Positions 1 to 7,533 of a DNA stretch of 18,361 bases are shown here, in pieces (the stretch's first letter is position 1; every line of letters begins with the position of its first letter). Source of the stretch: Deltaproteobacteria bacterium (lineage in GTDB: Bacteria; Desulfobacterota; DSM-4660; Desulfatiglandales; HGW-15); assembly GCA_019307805.1 (NCBI GenBank), contig JAFDIX010000088.1, positions 1 through 18,361 on the forward strand. The letters run 5' to 3'. The position numbers and the translations under genes are program-made. The notes under the pieces were generated by a model. It was not told the origin of the DNA, searched no databases, and worked only from the letters and a program-made list of their open reading frames with translations.

Positions 1-1
1 T

Positions 2-277
2 GCAAAGGCAACCGAATATTCCATTCAGTCTTTTGAATCGCTTCTCAAGGAAATGGGGCAAGTCAGGGAAAATAATGTGGCCTATGGCGATGAGGAGGCA
101 ATAGTGGGCGTTTTTGCCATAGGAGCGCCGATACGCAACCTCCCCGGCAGAGCATTAGTGGCTCTCAGCATTGCAGGGCCCAAGGAAAGAATGAAAAAAA
201 ATCTTACTGAGTACACAGAACTCATTATTCGTGCTTCGGACAGGATATCGGGAAGTTTTTCCAATAACCGGAAATAG
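2..277 (+). CDS. IclR-family transcriptional regulator, C-terminal part (5' end outside window)
   Basis: The frame is open from base 2 to a TAG at 275-277, so only about 91 C-terminal residues are visible. They resemble the end of the IclR effector-binding domain: a 'YGDEEAIVGVFAIGAPIRN' stretch, where the family has a conserved E-x-x-x-G followed by a 'aaPvrd' strand, then 'ALVALSIAGPKERM', matching the usual 'a-lsvsGp-eR' segment, then a C-terminal helix. IclR proteins are cytoplasmic DNA-binding regulators that sense small carbon compounds and often control adjacent catabolic operons. The N-terminal winged helix is not visible. It lies directly upstream of the ABC importer on the same strand, so control of that locus is a reasonable inference. 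Confidence 0.8.
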   Translation, partial: AKATEYSIQSFESLLKEMGQVRENNVAYGDEEAIVGVFAIGAPIRNLPGRALVALSIAGPKERMKKNLTEYTELIIRASDRISGSFSNNRK

Positions 278-296
278 GAATAGATTGCGGTTTTTC

Positions 297-315
297 CACT
301 GTGTTTTTCACAGTG
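297..315. promoter_or_regulatory. Inverted repeat CACTGTG-N5-CACAGTG between iclR and the ABC importer
   Basis: A perfect 7-bp inverted repeat with a TTTTT centre begins about 20 bases after the iclR stop codon. It is not followed by a T tract on the + strand, so it is a poor intrinsic terminator. It could be a weak terminator hairpin or a regulator operator. A second short dyad, GGTTA-T-TAACC, lies at 352-362. The rest of the 235-base gap up to the first importer gene holds no obvious gene, and I could not place a convincing promoter in it. Confidence 0.4.
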
Positions 316-512
316 TCAGGACAGGCTGAAATTCCAACAAAAGGATCCCCAGGTTATTAACCCAAAGAGCCACTCCCGCTGCCACTAGATGGGGTTTTAA
401 CTCGAGAGTCAATGATGAAAAAGGGAATCCTCGTCGGTTGGAACAAGGCATACTGAAGACTCTTTTGGGTGGCATGAGGGAGACTATGGCTTTAATCAAA
501 GAGGAGGAGAAA

Positions 513-1487
513 ATGAATCGAATTCAATCTAAAATGATCATGTTGTTGGTGGTTTGCTTCGCCACCCTGTCCCTGCTTGGCGGTATGGCATGGGGCGTGG
601 ATAAACTCAAAATGGGGTCACGCCTGGAATACTATGATGTGGCCTACCGCCAGGGAGGCTTTGACAAGAAATACGGCCTGAACGCCGAAGGAATTCCCTT
701 TGCCACAGGCGTGGAGGTGGTCACTGCCATACGGTCCGGTGGCATTGATATCGCCAGCCATGTGCCGCTTACCATCCTCCTCAGCAAGACGGACAAGGTG
801 CTCGTGCTTGCCAGCTCTGCCTACAATAAGGGATCGCTTTACCGAATGGTGGTCGGGAAAAACACGCCCTACAAGACCATTGAAGATCTCAAGGGCAAGG
901 TGATTGCAACGAAATTCGGTTCCGGTTCATACAACGCCTTCCTGAGTTATCTCAAGGCGAAGGGCCTGTCTGAAAAAGACTTTAAAATGAAAAACGCCAC
1001 GCCGGCCGCCATCATCGGCGCTATGCAGGCCGGAAGTGTGGATGCGGGCATCTGGTTCGAACCCACCATCTCCGTGATTGTGTACAAGGGTTTTGGACGC
1101 GTGCTTCTGGATTTTGACGGCCATGCCACATTCCAGGGATACTGGATGGTCAACCGTGCCTTTGCGGAAAAACATCCCGATGTGGTCGTCCGGTTTCTGG
1201 CAGGGGCCCTGGACGCTCAGCAACTGCTCGCAACGGATGTAAAAAAATCAGCGGTGCTCATCTCCAAGGGCTACAAAAAACGCGGGAGGAACATGCCTCC
1301 AGAGGTCTTTGAGATGGGAATCAAGCTCATGAATTTCGATCCCGATATCACCCCGGATAAATACGAAGAAATGCACAGGACCTATGAGTTTTTCAAAAAG
1401 AAGGGGCGTATTAAAGAGCAGGAACCGGATTGGAAGAGCCTGTTCAAGACCGAGTACCTCGAAAAAGCAAAGAAAATCCGGAAGTAA
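513..1487 (+). CDS. NitT/TauT-type ABC transporter substrate-binding protein (copy 1)
   Basis: Predicted periplasmic binding protein of 324 aa. The frame is open further upstream, but the ATG at 513 is preferred: it has a strong purine-rich site (GAGGAGGAG, 501-509) and gives a typical signal peptide at once (charged N-terminus, hydrophobic core to about residue 28, cleavage near 'AWG-V'). The mature part has the SsuA/TauA/THI5-like fold signature: 'DLKGKVIATKFGSGSY' near residues 125-140, a 'GSVDAGIWFEP' hinge segment, and a 'HPDVVVRFLAGALDA' helix. This family binds sulfonates, nitrate, pyrimidine precursors or aromatic acids. The ligand here is unknown. It leads a permease-ATPase pair and has a close paralogue at 3371-4351. 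Compared with that paralogue it lacks two residues just before 'HVPLT', in a probable ligand loop. Confidence 0.9.
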   Translation: MNRIQSKMIMLLVVCFATLSLLGGMAWGVDKLKMGSRLEYYDVAYRQGGFDKKYGLNAEGIPFATGVEVVTAIRSGGIDIASHVPLTILLSKTDKVLVLASSAYNKGSLYRMVVGKNTPYKTIEDLKGKVIATKFGSGSYNAFLSYLKAKGLSEKDFKMKNATPAAIIGAMQAGSVDAGIWFEPTISVIVYKGFGRVLLDFDGHATFQGYWMVNRAFAEKHPDVVVRFLAGALDAQQLLATDVKKSAVLISKGYKKRGRNMPPEVFEMGIKLMNFDPDITPDKYEEMHRTYEFFKKKGRIKEQEPDWKSLFKTEYLEKAKKIRK

Positions 1488-1504
1488 GATGGAAGTGAGC
1501 ACTG

Positions 1505-1533
1505 CCGAACCGGGGTGCTGAACCCCGGTTCGG
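1505..1533 (+). promoter_or_regulatory. Strong intercistronic hairpin after the substrate-binding gene
   Basis: A perfect 12-bp inverted repeat (CCGAACCGGGGT, 1505-1516, with ACCCCGGTTCGG, 1522-1533) encloses a 5-base loop. It starts 17 bases after the stop codon of the binding-protein gene. It is not followed by a T run, so it is more likely a 3'-end-protecting or partial-attenuation element than a full terminator. Such hairpins commonly make the binding protein more abundant than the permease downstream; that role is inferred. Confidence 0.75.
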
Positions 1534-1561
1534 TGGTTATATGAAAGGTTCGGGAGCTTTC

Positions 1562-2422
1562 ATGAAAACTGATAATGAAAAAGCATTGGAAAATGTCCCA
1601 ATGTTTGAAGAAAAAACCCTGTGGGGAAAGATACGCGGCTATGTTATCCCAGTGCTTTCCCTGTCCATCTTTGTGCTTCTTTGGGAGGCCTTTGCCCGGT
1701 CCGGGCTGGTGGATATGAGACTTCTCCCTCCGCCTTCTCAGGTATTTGAGACGCTCTGGGAGCTATCAGGCCCCGGCGACGGGGAACGCCCTCCATATCT
1801 CATGATACAGCATACCATGTATACGCTGTACCGACTCATCGTAGGGTATCTCATCTGCGTGGTACTCTGTACGGCCCTGGGGCTTCTCCTGGGTATCAAC
1901 CAGCGCGTCTATGAATGGGTCAACCCCATTGTGGCTTTTTTTATGCCCATCCCCAGCTTCACCCTGGTGTTCGTGGTCATTTTGTGGTTGGGCCTTGGCT
2001 CAAAGACAGTGATTGTCACCGTGGTCATCGGTGCGTCATTTCCCATTATCTACAATGCCGCTGCCGGGGTGCGAAGTGCACAACAAAAAATGATCTGGGC
2101 GGCCCAGCTCATGGGTTGCAGCCGCTTTCAGGTCTTCTTCAAGGTCCTCCTGCCCGGTGCCATGGGCTATATCATTGCGGGCCAAAAACTGGCCCTGGGT
2201 CGCGCCTGGCGTGCGGTGATCGGAGGCGAGATCTTTGCCTCAACGACCTTCGGTTTAGGATTCATGATACATGACGCCAGTACCTTTCTGGATACCCGAG
2301 GCATGTTCGCAGCGATCATTACAGTGGGTATCACCGGCCTCATCATGGAAAACCTCCTCTTCAGGTACGTAGAGAAGCACACCGTGGAGCGGTGGGGCAT
2401 GGTTACCACAAAAAGGCTCTAG
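1562..2422 (+). CDS. NitT/TauT-type ABC transporter permease
   Basis: Inner-membrane permease of 286 aa from the ATG at 1562, which has GGGAG at 1552-1556 five bases upstream. An in-frame ATG at 1541 has no good ribosome site. It has about six hydrophobic segments and the cytoplasmic EAA loop that contacts the ATPase (about residues 180-203, 'AAQLMGCSRFQVFFKVLLPG'). The 'LLPPPSQV' segment after the first membrane helix is typical of SsuC/TauC-type permeases. Length is slightly above the usual 250-280 aa because of a hydrophilic N-terminal extension. It sits between the binding protein and the ATPase and should form the channel as a homodimer. Substrate not identifiable from sequence. Confidence 0.92.
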   Translation: MKTDNEKALENVPMFEEKTLWGKIRGYVIPVLSLSIFVLLWEAFARSGLVDMRLLPPPSQVFETLWELSGPGDGERPPYLMIQHTMYTLYRLIVGYLICVVLCTALGLLLGINQRVYEWVNPIVAFFMPIPSFTLVFVVILWLGLGSKTVIVTVVIGASFPIIYNAAAGVRSAQQKMIWAAQLMGCSRFQVFFKVLLPGAMGYIIAGQKLALGRAWRAVIGGEIFASTTFGLGFMIHDASTFLDTRGMFAAIITVGITGLIMENLLFRYVEKHTVERWGMVTTKRL

Positions 2423-2458
2423 GAATGAACTTTAAAAACATGAAAGCAGGGAAGGATT

Positions 2459-3256
2459 GTGAATAGCAGCGTCCCGATCAAACTAAAGGCTGAAGGAATC
2501 AAGAAATATTTCTACACCCATGAAGGGCAGATCGTCCGGGCGGTTGAAAATATCACTCTGGAGGTTCGTGAAGGGGAGTTTATTGCGCTTCTGGGGCCGT
2601 CCGGTTGCGGTAAATCGACCTTCCTTTATATGGTGGCGGGGTTCGAACTCTCCACTGAAGGGGAACTGTATCTTGACGGAGACCCCATTACCGGTCCGAG
2701 CCCCAACAGGGGTATCGTTTTCCAGGAGTATGTCCTTTTCCCCTGGAGGACCGTGAGGAAGAACATTGAATTCGGGCTTGAAATCCAGGGAGCAGACAAA
2801 GTGAGCAGGGCCGAGCGAAGTGGAGAACTCATCGGCCTGGTGGGTCTCAAGGGATTTGAAGACGCATACCCCCACACCCTCTCGGGCGGGATGCAGCAGC
2901 GGGTGGCCATCGCCCGGGCATTGGCCTATGATCCGTCGGTGTTACTCATGGACGAACCCTTCGGGGCACTGGATGCCCAGACCCGACGGAGGCTCATAAA
3001 TGATCTTGTGAAGATTCATGAGGCCACCCATAAAACAACGATGTTTGTTACACACAGTGTGGAGGAGGCTATTGGCCTGTCGGACCGTATTTTTCTCTTT
3101 TCATGCCGTCCTTCCAGCATCAAGGAGGTGATCGAGGTCACCATTCCTCGCCCCAGGGAACTCACCTCGGATGATTTTATTGAACTGCAACGCACGATCC
3201 TGAGAAGCCTGAATGAGGAAGTGGAAAAAATAGTGATCGGCCCATGCCCTTTTTAG
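2459..3256 (+). CDS. NitT/TauT-type ABC transporter ATP-binding protein
   Basis: Cytoplasmic ATPase of 265 aa that would power the importer. The start is GTG at 2459, with AGGGA (2448-2452) upstream; no better in-frame start is seen. All ABC motifs are intact: Walker A GPSGCGKST (46-54), Q-loop 'VFQEYVLFPW' near 87-96, signature LSGGMQQR (141-148), Walker B VLLMDEP (161-167) with the following 'FGALDAQTR' D-loop, and the H-loop His at 199. The 'LFPWRTVRKNIEFGLE' segment is characteristic of the SsuB/TauB branch. It follows the permease by 36 bases in the same operon. Confidence 0.93.
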   Translation: MNSSVPIKLKAEGIKKYFYTHEGQIVRAVENITLEVREGEFIALLGPSGCGKSTFLYMVAGFELSTEGELYLDGDPITGPSPNRGIVFQEYVLFPWRTVRKNIEFGLEIQGADKVSRAERSGELIGLVGLKGFEDAYPHTLSGGMQQRVAIARALAYDPSVLLMDEPFGALDAQTRRRLINDLVKIHEATHKTTMFVTHSVEEAIGLSDRIFLFSCRPSSIKEVIEVTIPRPRELTSDDFIELQRTILRSLNEEVEKIVIGPCPF

Positions 3257-3370
3257 AGGCAATGATGACCAAAGATCTCTCCCATCATGCTCCAATTCCC
3301 TCCGGCGTTTACCAAAGCCTTTTGACCCAGGGGAGCAAAGGCTCTGATATCTGATCCCAGAGAGGAAATA

Positions 3371-4351
3371 ATGACGCGATACCAATCAAAGATAATCTCC
3401 GTGACGGTGTTTTGCTTGGCCATTCTGTCGCTGCTCGTCGCTTCGGTGTGGGGCGCGCCGAAAATCAAAATGGCCTCCCGCCTGGAATACTGGGATGTGG
3501 TTTACCGGGAAGGGGAATTCGACAAAAAATATGGGCTTGAGGTCAAAGCCGTTCCCTATGCGACCGGTGTGGAGGTGGTCACGGCATTGCAGTCCGGGGC
3601 CATTGATGTCGGCAGCAGTGGACATGTCCCACTCACGCTCCTTTTGAGCAAGACGGACAGGGTGTTTGTGCTGGCAAGCGGGGCATTCAACAGGGGGTCG
3701 GTGTACCGGATGGTGGTGGGCAAAGACACACCCTACAAGACCATCCATGATCTCAAGGGGAAGGTGGTGGCCACGAAATTCGGTTCCGGGTCCTACAACG
3801 CCTTTTTGAGTTACATCAAGGCAAAGGGTTTGAAAGAAGGGGATTTCCGCATGGAAAACGTAACACCAGCCGTCATCATAGCGGCAATGGAGGCAGGAAC
3901 CGTGGATGCGGGTATCTGGTTCGAACCCACGATCTCCATAATCCTCTATAAAGGCCTGGGACGGGTGCTTCTGGATTTTGAAGGACATGCCATTTTCCAG
4001 GTCTACTGGGTGGTTACCCGTGCCTTTGCAGAAAAACATCCTGATGTGGTCGTCCGGTTTCTGGCAGGGGCACTGGATGCCCAGGACATGCTTGCAAAGG
4101 ATCCGAAAAAATCGGCCCAACTCATCTCAAGGGGTTTCAAACGCCGGGGCAAATACATGCCGCCGGAGGTCCTGGAAATGGGAATTCCCCTGCTGAGTTA
4201 TGCCCCGAATATCACACCGGATAAAATTGACGAGCTTAAGAGGACCTTTGCGTTTTTCAAAAAAAAGGGCCGTATTCAAGGTGAGGAACCGGTCTGGCAG
4301 AATGTCATCAATACCGGGTATCTGGCAAAAGCACAGGCCATTCGGAAGTAA
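3371..4351 (+). CDS. NitT/TauT-type ABC transporter substrate-binding protein (copy 2)
   Basis: Predicted periplasmic binding protein of 326 aa. It starts at ATG 3371 with AGAGGAAA just upstream, and has a signal peptide to about residue 28 ('SVWG-AP'). It is a close paralogue of the product at 513-1487: by eye more than two-thirds of the mature residues match, with long identical runs such as 'ATKFGSGSYNAFLSY' and 'EKHPDVVVRFLAGALDAQ'. It keeps the full 'GSSGHVPLT' loop that is two residues shorter in copy 1. No second permease or ATPase follows, so both binding proteins probably feed the single permease/ATPase pair. The duplication suggests two related ligands or different affinities; this is an inference. 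Confidence 0.9.
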   Translation: MTRYQSKIISVTVFCLAILSLLVASVWGAPKIKMASRLEYWDVVYREGEFDKKYGLEVKAVPYATGVEVVTALQSGAIDVGSSGHVPLTLLLSKTDRVFVLASGAFNRGSVYRMVVGKDTPYKTIHDLKGKVVATKFGSGSYNAFLSYIKAKGLKEGDFRMENVTPAVIIAAMEAGTVDAGIWFEPTISIILYKGLGRVLLDFEGHAIFQVYWVVTRAFAEKHPDVVVRFLAGALDAQDMLAKDPKKSAQLISRGFKRRGKYMPPEVLEMGIPLLSYAPNITPDKIDELKRTFAFFKKKGRIQGEEPVWQNVINTGYLAKAQAIRK

Positions 4352-4394
4352 TTTGAAAGTCAAAAATCCCTGGTGCAGAGCAAGGAGATAATGG

Positions 4395-5254
4395 GTGGAT
4401 AAACAACCAATCGGTTTTATAGGTCTCGGGGTCATGGGCGGAGGTATGGCGAGGATGACCTCAACATTGAAAGCGTTCGGGAATTGGAGGCGGAAGGGGC
4501 GGTGCCGCACCCTTCAGGCGCGGCCCTTGCTTCTGCGGTGCCGGTGACCGTGCTCTGCGTTCCGGCAGATGCAGAGGTGGAGGCGGCGATTCTCAGTGAA
4601 GGCGGGTGGCTGGGGGGCGCAACCTCGGGGAGTGTTCTCATTGAGGCGACCACAGGCACACCCCAGGTCGTGGAACGGGTGGCAGAGGCCTGCAGACCCA
4701 AAGGCATCGACGTTCTGGATGCCCCGGTTAGTGGGGGGGCAAGAGGTGCCCGGGAAGGGACTCTCACATTTATCGTGGGTGGGGAGGATGCGGTCCTCGA
4801 TCGTTGCCGCCCGATGTTGGAGGTCATGGGTAAGACCATATTCCACGTAGGTCCCGTGGGGTCCGGGAAGGCCATGAAGCTGATCAACCAGATCATGCTC
4901 GGGTTTAATACCCTGGGCGCCTGCGAGGCTATTGTCCTGGCAAAAAAGGCGGGTGTTGACCTCAGTAAGGTGTTGGAGGTGGTCTCCAAGAGTTCGGGGC
5001 AATCCTTTACCATGGATTACCGTTTGCCCCAGTTTATCATGAAGGGGGATTTTTCCCCTGGCTTCAGGACGTCCCTTTTGATCAAAGACATGGGCCTGGC
5101 ACTTGAGATGGGTCGCGCCATGGATATGCCCCTGTTGCTCACTGGAATGGTGATGGAGGCATTTCGTGCGAGTGCGGGTATGGGGAACGATGACCTCGAT
5201 GCCAGCGCTGCTGCAAAATGGCTGGGCGAGATGACTGGGGTGTCGTTTCCCTGA
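4395..5254 (+). pseudogene. Beta-hydroxyacid dehydrogenase (3-hydroxyisobutyrate dehydrogenase family), frameshifted by a small internal deletion
   Basis: The first frame, from GTG 4395, gives an N-terminus with the NAD(P)-binding Rossmann motif 'IGFIGLGVMGGGMAR' and then runs into non-homologous sequence. From about 4454 the matching sequence continues in another frame as 'DDLNIESVRELEAEGAV', which is the region after the second beta strand in this family. Roughly 11-12 residues normally between these parts are absent, so the lesion is a short deletion plus frameshift, not one base. The rest looks intact: 'DVLDAPVSGGARGAREGT', the catalytic-Lys segment 'GSGKAMKLINQ', and the C-terminal helical domain. 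The family oxidises 3-hydroxyisobutyrate or reduces tartronate or sulfolactaldehyde semialdehydes. A TTG start at 4484 would give 256 aa without the dinucleotide fold. Either a pseudogene or an assembly error. Confidence 0.8.
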
Positions 5255-5318
5255 AAGGATGGGGCTGTAAAAACGAAATGATTGCTCATGGAAAATGGCC
5301 TTTTCCTGATTCGTGCTG

Positions 5319-5350
5319 TCAGCACTCAGCCATCAGCGCTCAAAAAAAAA
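5319..5350. repeat. Short heptad repeat (TCAGC every 7 bases) ending in an A9 run
   Basis: TCAGC occurs at 5319, 5326 and 5333, a 7-base period, and a run of nine A follows at 5342-5350. The first unit also forms the dyad GTGCTG-T-CAGCAC (5313-5325), and a small GGAAAA/TTTTCC hairpin lies at 5290-5306. These sit in the 202-base gap between the dehydrogenase gene and the AOR gene. They may be an intergenic repeat of the short-tandem type or part of the AOR promoter region. No clear -35/-10 pair was found. Confidence 0.45.
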
Positions 5351-5456
5351 GGAAGAACAACAGATTGCAAGCAGAATGTTGAATGCCAACAGGTAAAAGC
5401 TTCGTCCAGAAATCTTTGATTCCTGGATAAACAACAAATTTCGGACAGGATCACGC

Positions 5457-7181
5457 ATGCGAAAAATACTCAGGGTAGATATGGGAAAACGGGAGTGTCG
5501 CTTTACCGACATTCCCAAAGAATATGAGAGGCTGGGCGGAAGAGGGCTTACGAGCACACTGATATCCCTGGAGGTGGACCCCCTCTGCCACCCCTTGGGG
5601 GCGACCAACAAACTCGTGATTGCCCCGGGAATACTGGGCGGGACCCTGTCACCCTGTTCCCAGAGGATATCCGTGGGCGCCAAGAGCCCCCTTACGGGCG
5701 GTGTGAAGGAGGCCAACTCCGGGGGTATCTCCGGGCAGAAAATGGGCCGCATGAGGCTGGCGGCCATTGTCCTGGAAGGCAAGCCAAAGACGGACGATCT
5801 GTATGTCCTGGTTGTCACAAAGGACGATGCCAGATTGGAGGAGGCCGGGGATCTCAAGGGTAAAGGCAACTACCATATCTCCGAGGCCTTGCGTGAAAAA
5901 TACGGATCCCATGTGGGTATCGCTTCTATCGGCCCGGCAGGCGAAAAGCTGCTTGCAGCGGCGTCCGTGGCCTTTATTGATAAGGACGGTGTGCCCTGCA
6001 GGCATGCCGCCCGGGGAGGGCTTGGTTCGGTCATGGGGGCCAAGGGCATCAAGGCCATTGTTATTGATGATGCCGGGACCAAAAAGGTGGTGCAGGCGGC
6101 CGATCAGGAGACCTTCAAGAAGACGGTCCAGGAATTTATTGCGGTCATCAAAGAGCGGCCCAGGGTCAAGAATCGACTGCCCATCTACGGCACCGCCGGT
6201 CTGGTGGCATTTTCAAATGAGGTCAACGCCTTTCCCACCAGGAACTTCACCACGGGCCAATTTGAAGAAATTGAAAAGATCGCAGGCGAACATGTGGGTG
6301 AACTGATTGATGAACGGGGTGGGGAGCGGGGCCATACCTGCTACCACGGATGTATCATCGGGTGCTCCAACGTCTACATGGACAAAAGGGGCAAGCACCT
6401 GACCTCTTCTCTGGAATATGAGACCCTGGGCATGCTGGGGGCAAATTGCGCTATCGGCGACGTGGACACCATTGCACTCCTGGACCGCCTCTGCGATGAC
6501 TACGGAGTGGACACCATTGAAATAGGCGGTGCCATGGGTGTGGCCATGGAAGCCGGTGTGCTTGAATTCGGCGACGGGGAGAGGGCCGTGGAAATCCTGC
6601 ATGAAGTGGCCCAGGGAACGCACCTCGGCCGAATCATTGGAAGTGGTGCGGCAATCACAGGACGCGTCTTCGGTATGACCCGCGTGCCCACCATAAAGGG
6701 CCAGTCCTTTCCCGCCTGGGATGCCAGGAGCGCCCTTGCCACAGGCGTCACCTTCATCACCTCCCCACAGGGAGCAGACCATACGGCAGGACGCCTCCAG
6801 GGGGTTCTGGAGTTCGACCGGTTCGAACCCGGAACCATCGCTCCGCTCTCCCAGGGCATGCAGGTAAGCGTGTGTGTCCAGGACACCATCGGGTTGTGTC
6901 AGTTTTCCGATGGCACTCCGGAGAGCGCAGTATTTCTTGCCCGATTGCTTTCCGCCTACTATGGAGAGGCGTTCACCGTAGAGGACTTCATCAAGCTGGG
7001 AGAGAAAATTTTCAGAACCGAAGTTGCCTTTAACCGGAGAGCCGGTATCTCCCTGAAGGAGGACCGACTCCCTGAATTCATGCTCAAAGAATCTCTCCCC
7101 CCCACAAATGCGATGTTCACGGTGGATCAGGAAGAAATCGACAGCGCCTTCGCCCATTTGAGGGAAGACAATGAGGATTAG
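5457..7181 (+). CDS. aor: Tungsten-dependent aldehyde:ferredoxin oxidoreductase family protein
   Basis: Protein of 574 aa, close to the usual ~600 for AOR-family catalytic subunits. These cytoplasmic enzymes use a tungsten (or molybdenum) bis-pyranopterin and a [4Fe-4S] cluster to interconvert aldehydes and carboxylic acids, or do related low-potential chemistry, with ferredoxin. The N-terminal domain shows 'GGRGLTSTL', 'AKSPLTGGVKEANSGG' and 'RHAARGGLGSVMGAKG' (about 182-197), typical pterin-binding segments. Cluster ligands are probably C295, C299, C303 and C481 ('DTIGLCQF'). 'QGADHTAGR' (438-446) matches the conserved cofactor/active-site stretch. The first cysteine spacing is Cx3C, not the Cx2C of the archaeal AOR prototype. 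It is followed by a sulfur-carrier and an E1-like gene, common AOR neighbours. The substrate is unknown. Confidence 0.93.
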   Translation: MRKILRVDMGKRECRFTDIPKEYERLGGRGLTSTLISLEVDPLCHPLGATNKLVIAPGILGGTLSPCSQRISVGAKSPLTGGVKEANSGGISGQKMGRMRLAAIVLEGKPKTDDLYVLVVTKDDARLEEAGDLKGKGNYHISEALREKYGSHVGIASIGPAGEKLLAAASVAFIDKDGVPCRHAARGGLGSVMGAKGIKAIVIDDAGTKKVVQAADQETFKKTVQEFIAVIKERPRVKNRLPIYGTAGLVAFSNEVNAFPTRNFTTGQFEEIEKIAGEHVGELIDERGGERGHTCYHGCIIGCSNVYMDKRGKHLTSSLEYETLGMLGANCAIGDVDTIALLDRLCDDYGVDTIEIGGAMGVAMEAGVLEFGDGERAVEILHEVAQGTHLGRIIGSGAAITGRVFGMTRVPTIKGQSFPAWDARSALATGVTFITSPQGADHTAGRLQGVLEFDRFEPGTIAPLSQGMQVSVCVQDTIGLCQFSDGTPESAVFLARLLSAYYGEAFTVEDFIKLGEKIFRTEVAFNRRAGISLKEDRLPEFMLKESLPPTNAMFTVDQEEIDSAFAHLREDNED

Positions 7182-7184
7182 GCA

Positions 7185-7216
7185 GACGACGGCCTAAGAC
7201 CGTTGTCACAGATTTT
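7185..7216 (+). terminator. Possible weak terminator/attenuator between the AOR and moaD-like genes
   Basis: An 8-bp stem with one G-T pair (GACGACGG, 7185-7192, with CCGTTGTC, 7200-7207) encloses a 7-base loop. It is followed four bases later by a short T tract (ATTTTT, 7211-7216). The stem starts just after the AOR stop codon. Because the next gene starts only 22 bases further on, partial attenuation is more likely than full termination. Confidence 0.4.
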
Positions 7217-7237
7217 TGCTGAAAGGGGGTCGGGGTT

Positions 7238-7480
7238 TTGAAGGTCCAGGTCAAATTGTTTGGAGTTTTCCGCGACTATGCAGCCGAAGGGAGCCCTGGG
7301 TCCTCATTTTTAATGGAATTGGAAAAGGGGGCCCGAATTGCAGATGTCCTGGGCCGGTTGGGCATACCGGAGGATGTGCCTAAAACCCTGGTATGTAATC
7401 ATCGCGCCGGCAAAATTGATCAGGCCCTGAAGGAGGGCGATACACTGGCAATATTCCCCCCTGTGGAAGGCGGTGGTTAG
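7238..7480 (+). CDS. MoaD/ThiS-like ubiquitin-fold sulfur carrier protein
   Basis: Small protein of 80 aa, normal for MoaD. It starts at TTG 7238 behind an AAAGGGGG site (7222-7229); the product 'KVQVKLFGVFRDYA' is a typical MoaD first strand. The C-terminus 'LAIFPPVEGGG' carries the glycine tail that an E1 enzyme adenylates and that then carries sulfur as a thiocarboxylate for pterin dithiolene formation. The tail has three glycines where 'PPVxGG' is usual. It lies between the AOR gene and an E1-like gene, so a role in making the tungsten or molybdenum pterin cofactor for that AOR is likely. ThiS-like or other sulfur-carrier roles cannot be excluded. Confidence 0.85.
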   Translation: MKVQVKLFGVFRDYAAEGSPGSSFLMELEKGARIADVLGRLGIPEDVPKTLVCNHRAGKIDQALKEGDTLAIFPPVEGGG

Positions 7481-7533
7481 GGAAAACGCGATCCTAGTAA
7501 AGTCATGAACGAAAGGTCAGGCCGGTTTTACCC

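Noticed and set aside
481..500. Possible sigma-54 type promoter elements near the first binding-protein gene
   Set aside because: GG and GC pairs are present but the spacing and flanking bases do not fit the -24/-12 consensus.
438..512. Longer start for the first binding protein
   Set aside because: It would bury the signal peptide behind 25 extra residues; ATG 513 has the better ribosome site.
3386..4120. Open frame of 244 codons on the - strand inside the second binding-protein gene
   Set aside because: A shadow frame; the same kind of - strand shadow appears under the paralogous first copy, as expected from shared + strand codons.
6213..7157. Long open frame on the - strand inside the AOR gene (314 codons)
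   Set aside because: The + strand frame has clear AOR motifs throughout; the - strand product has no recognisable domain, and no ribosome site was seen.
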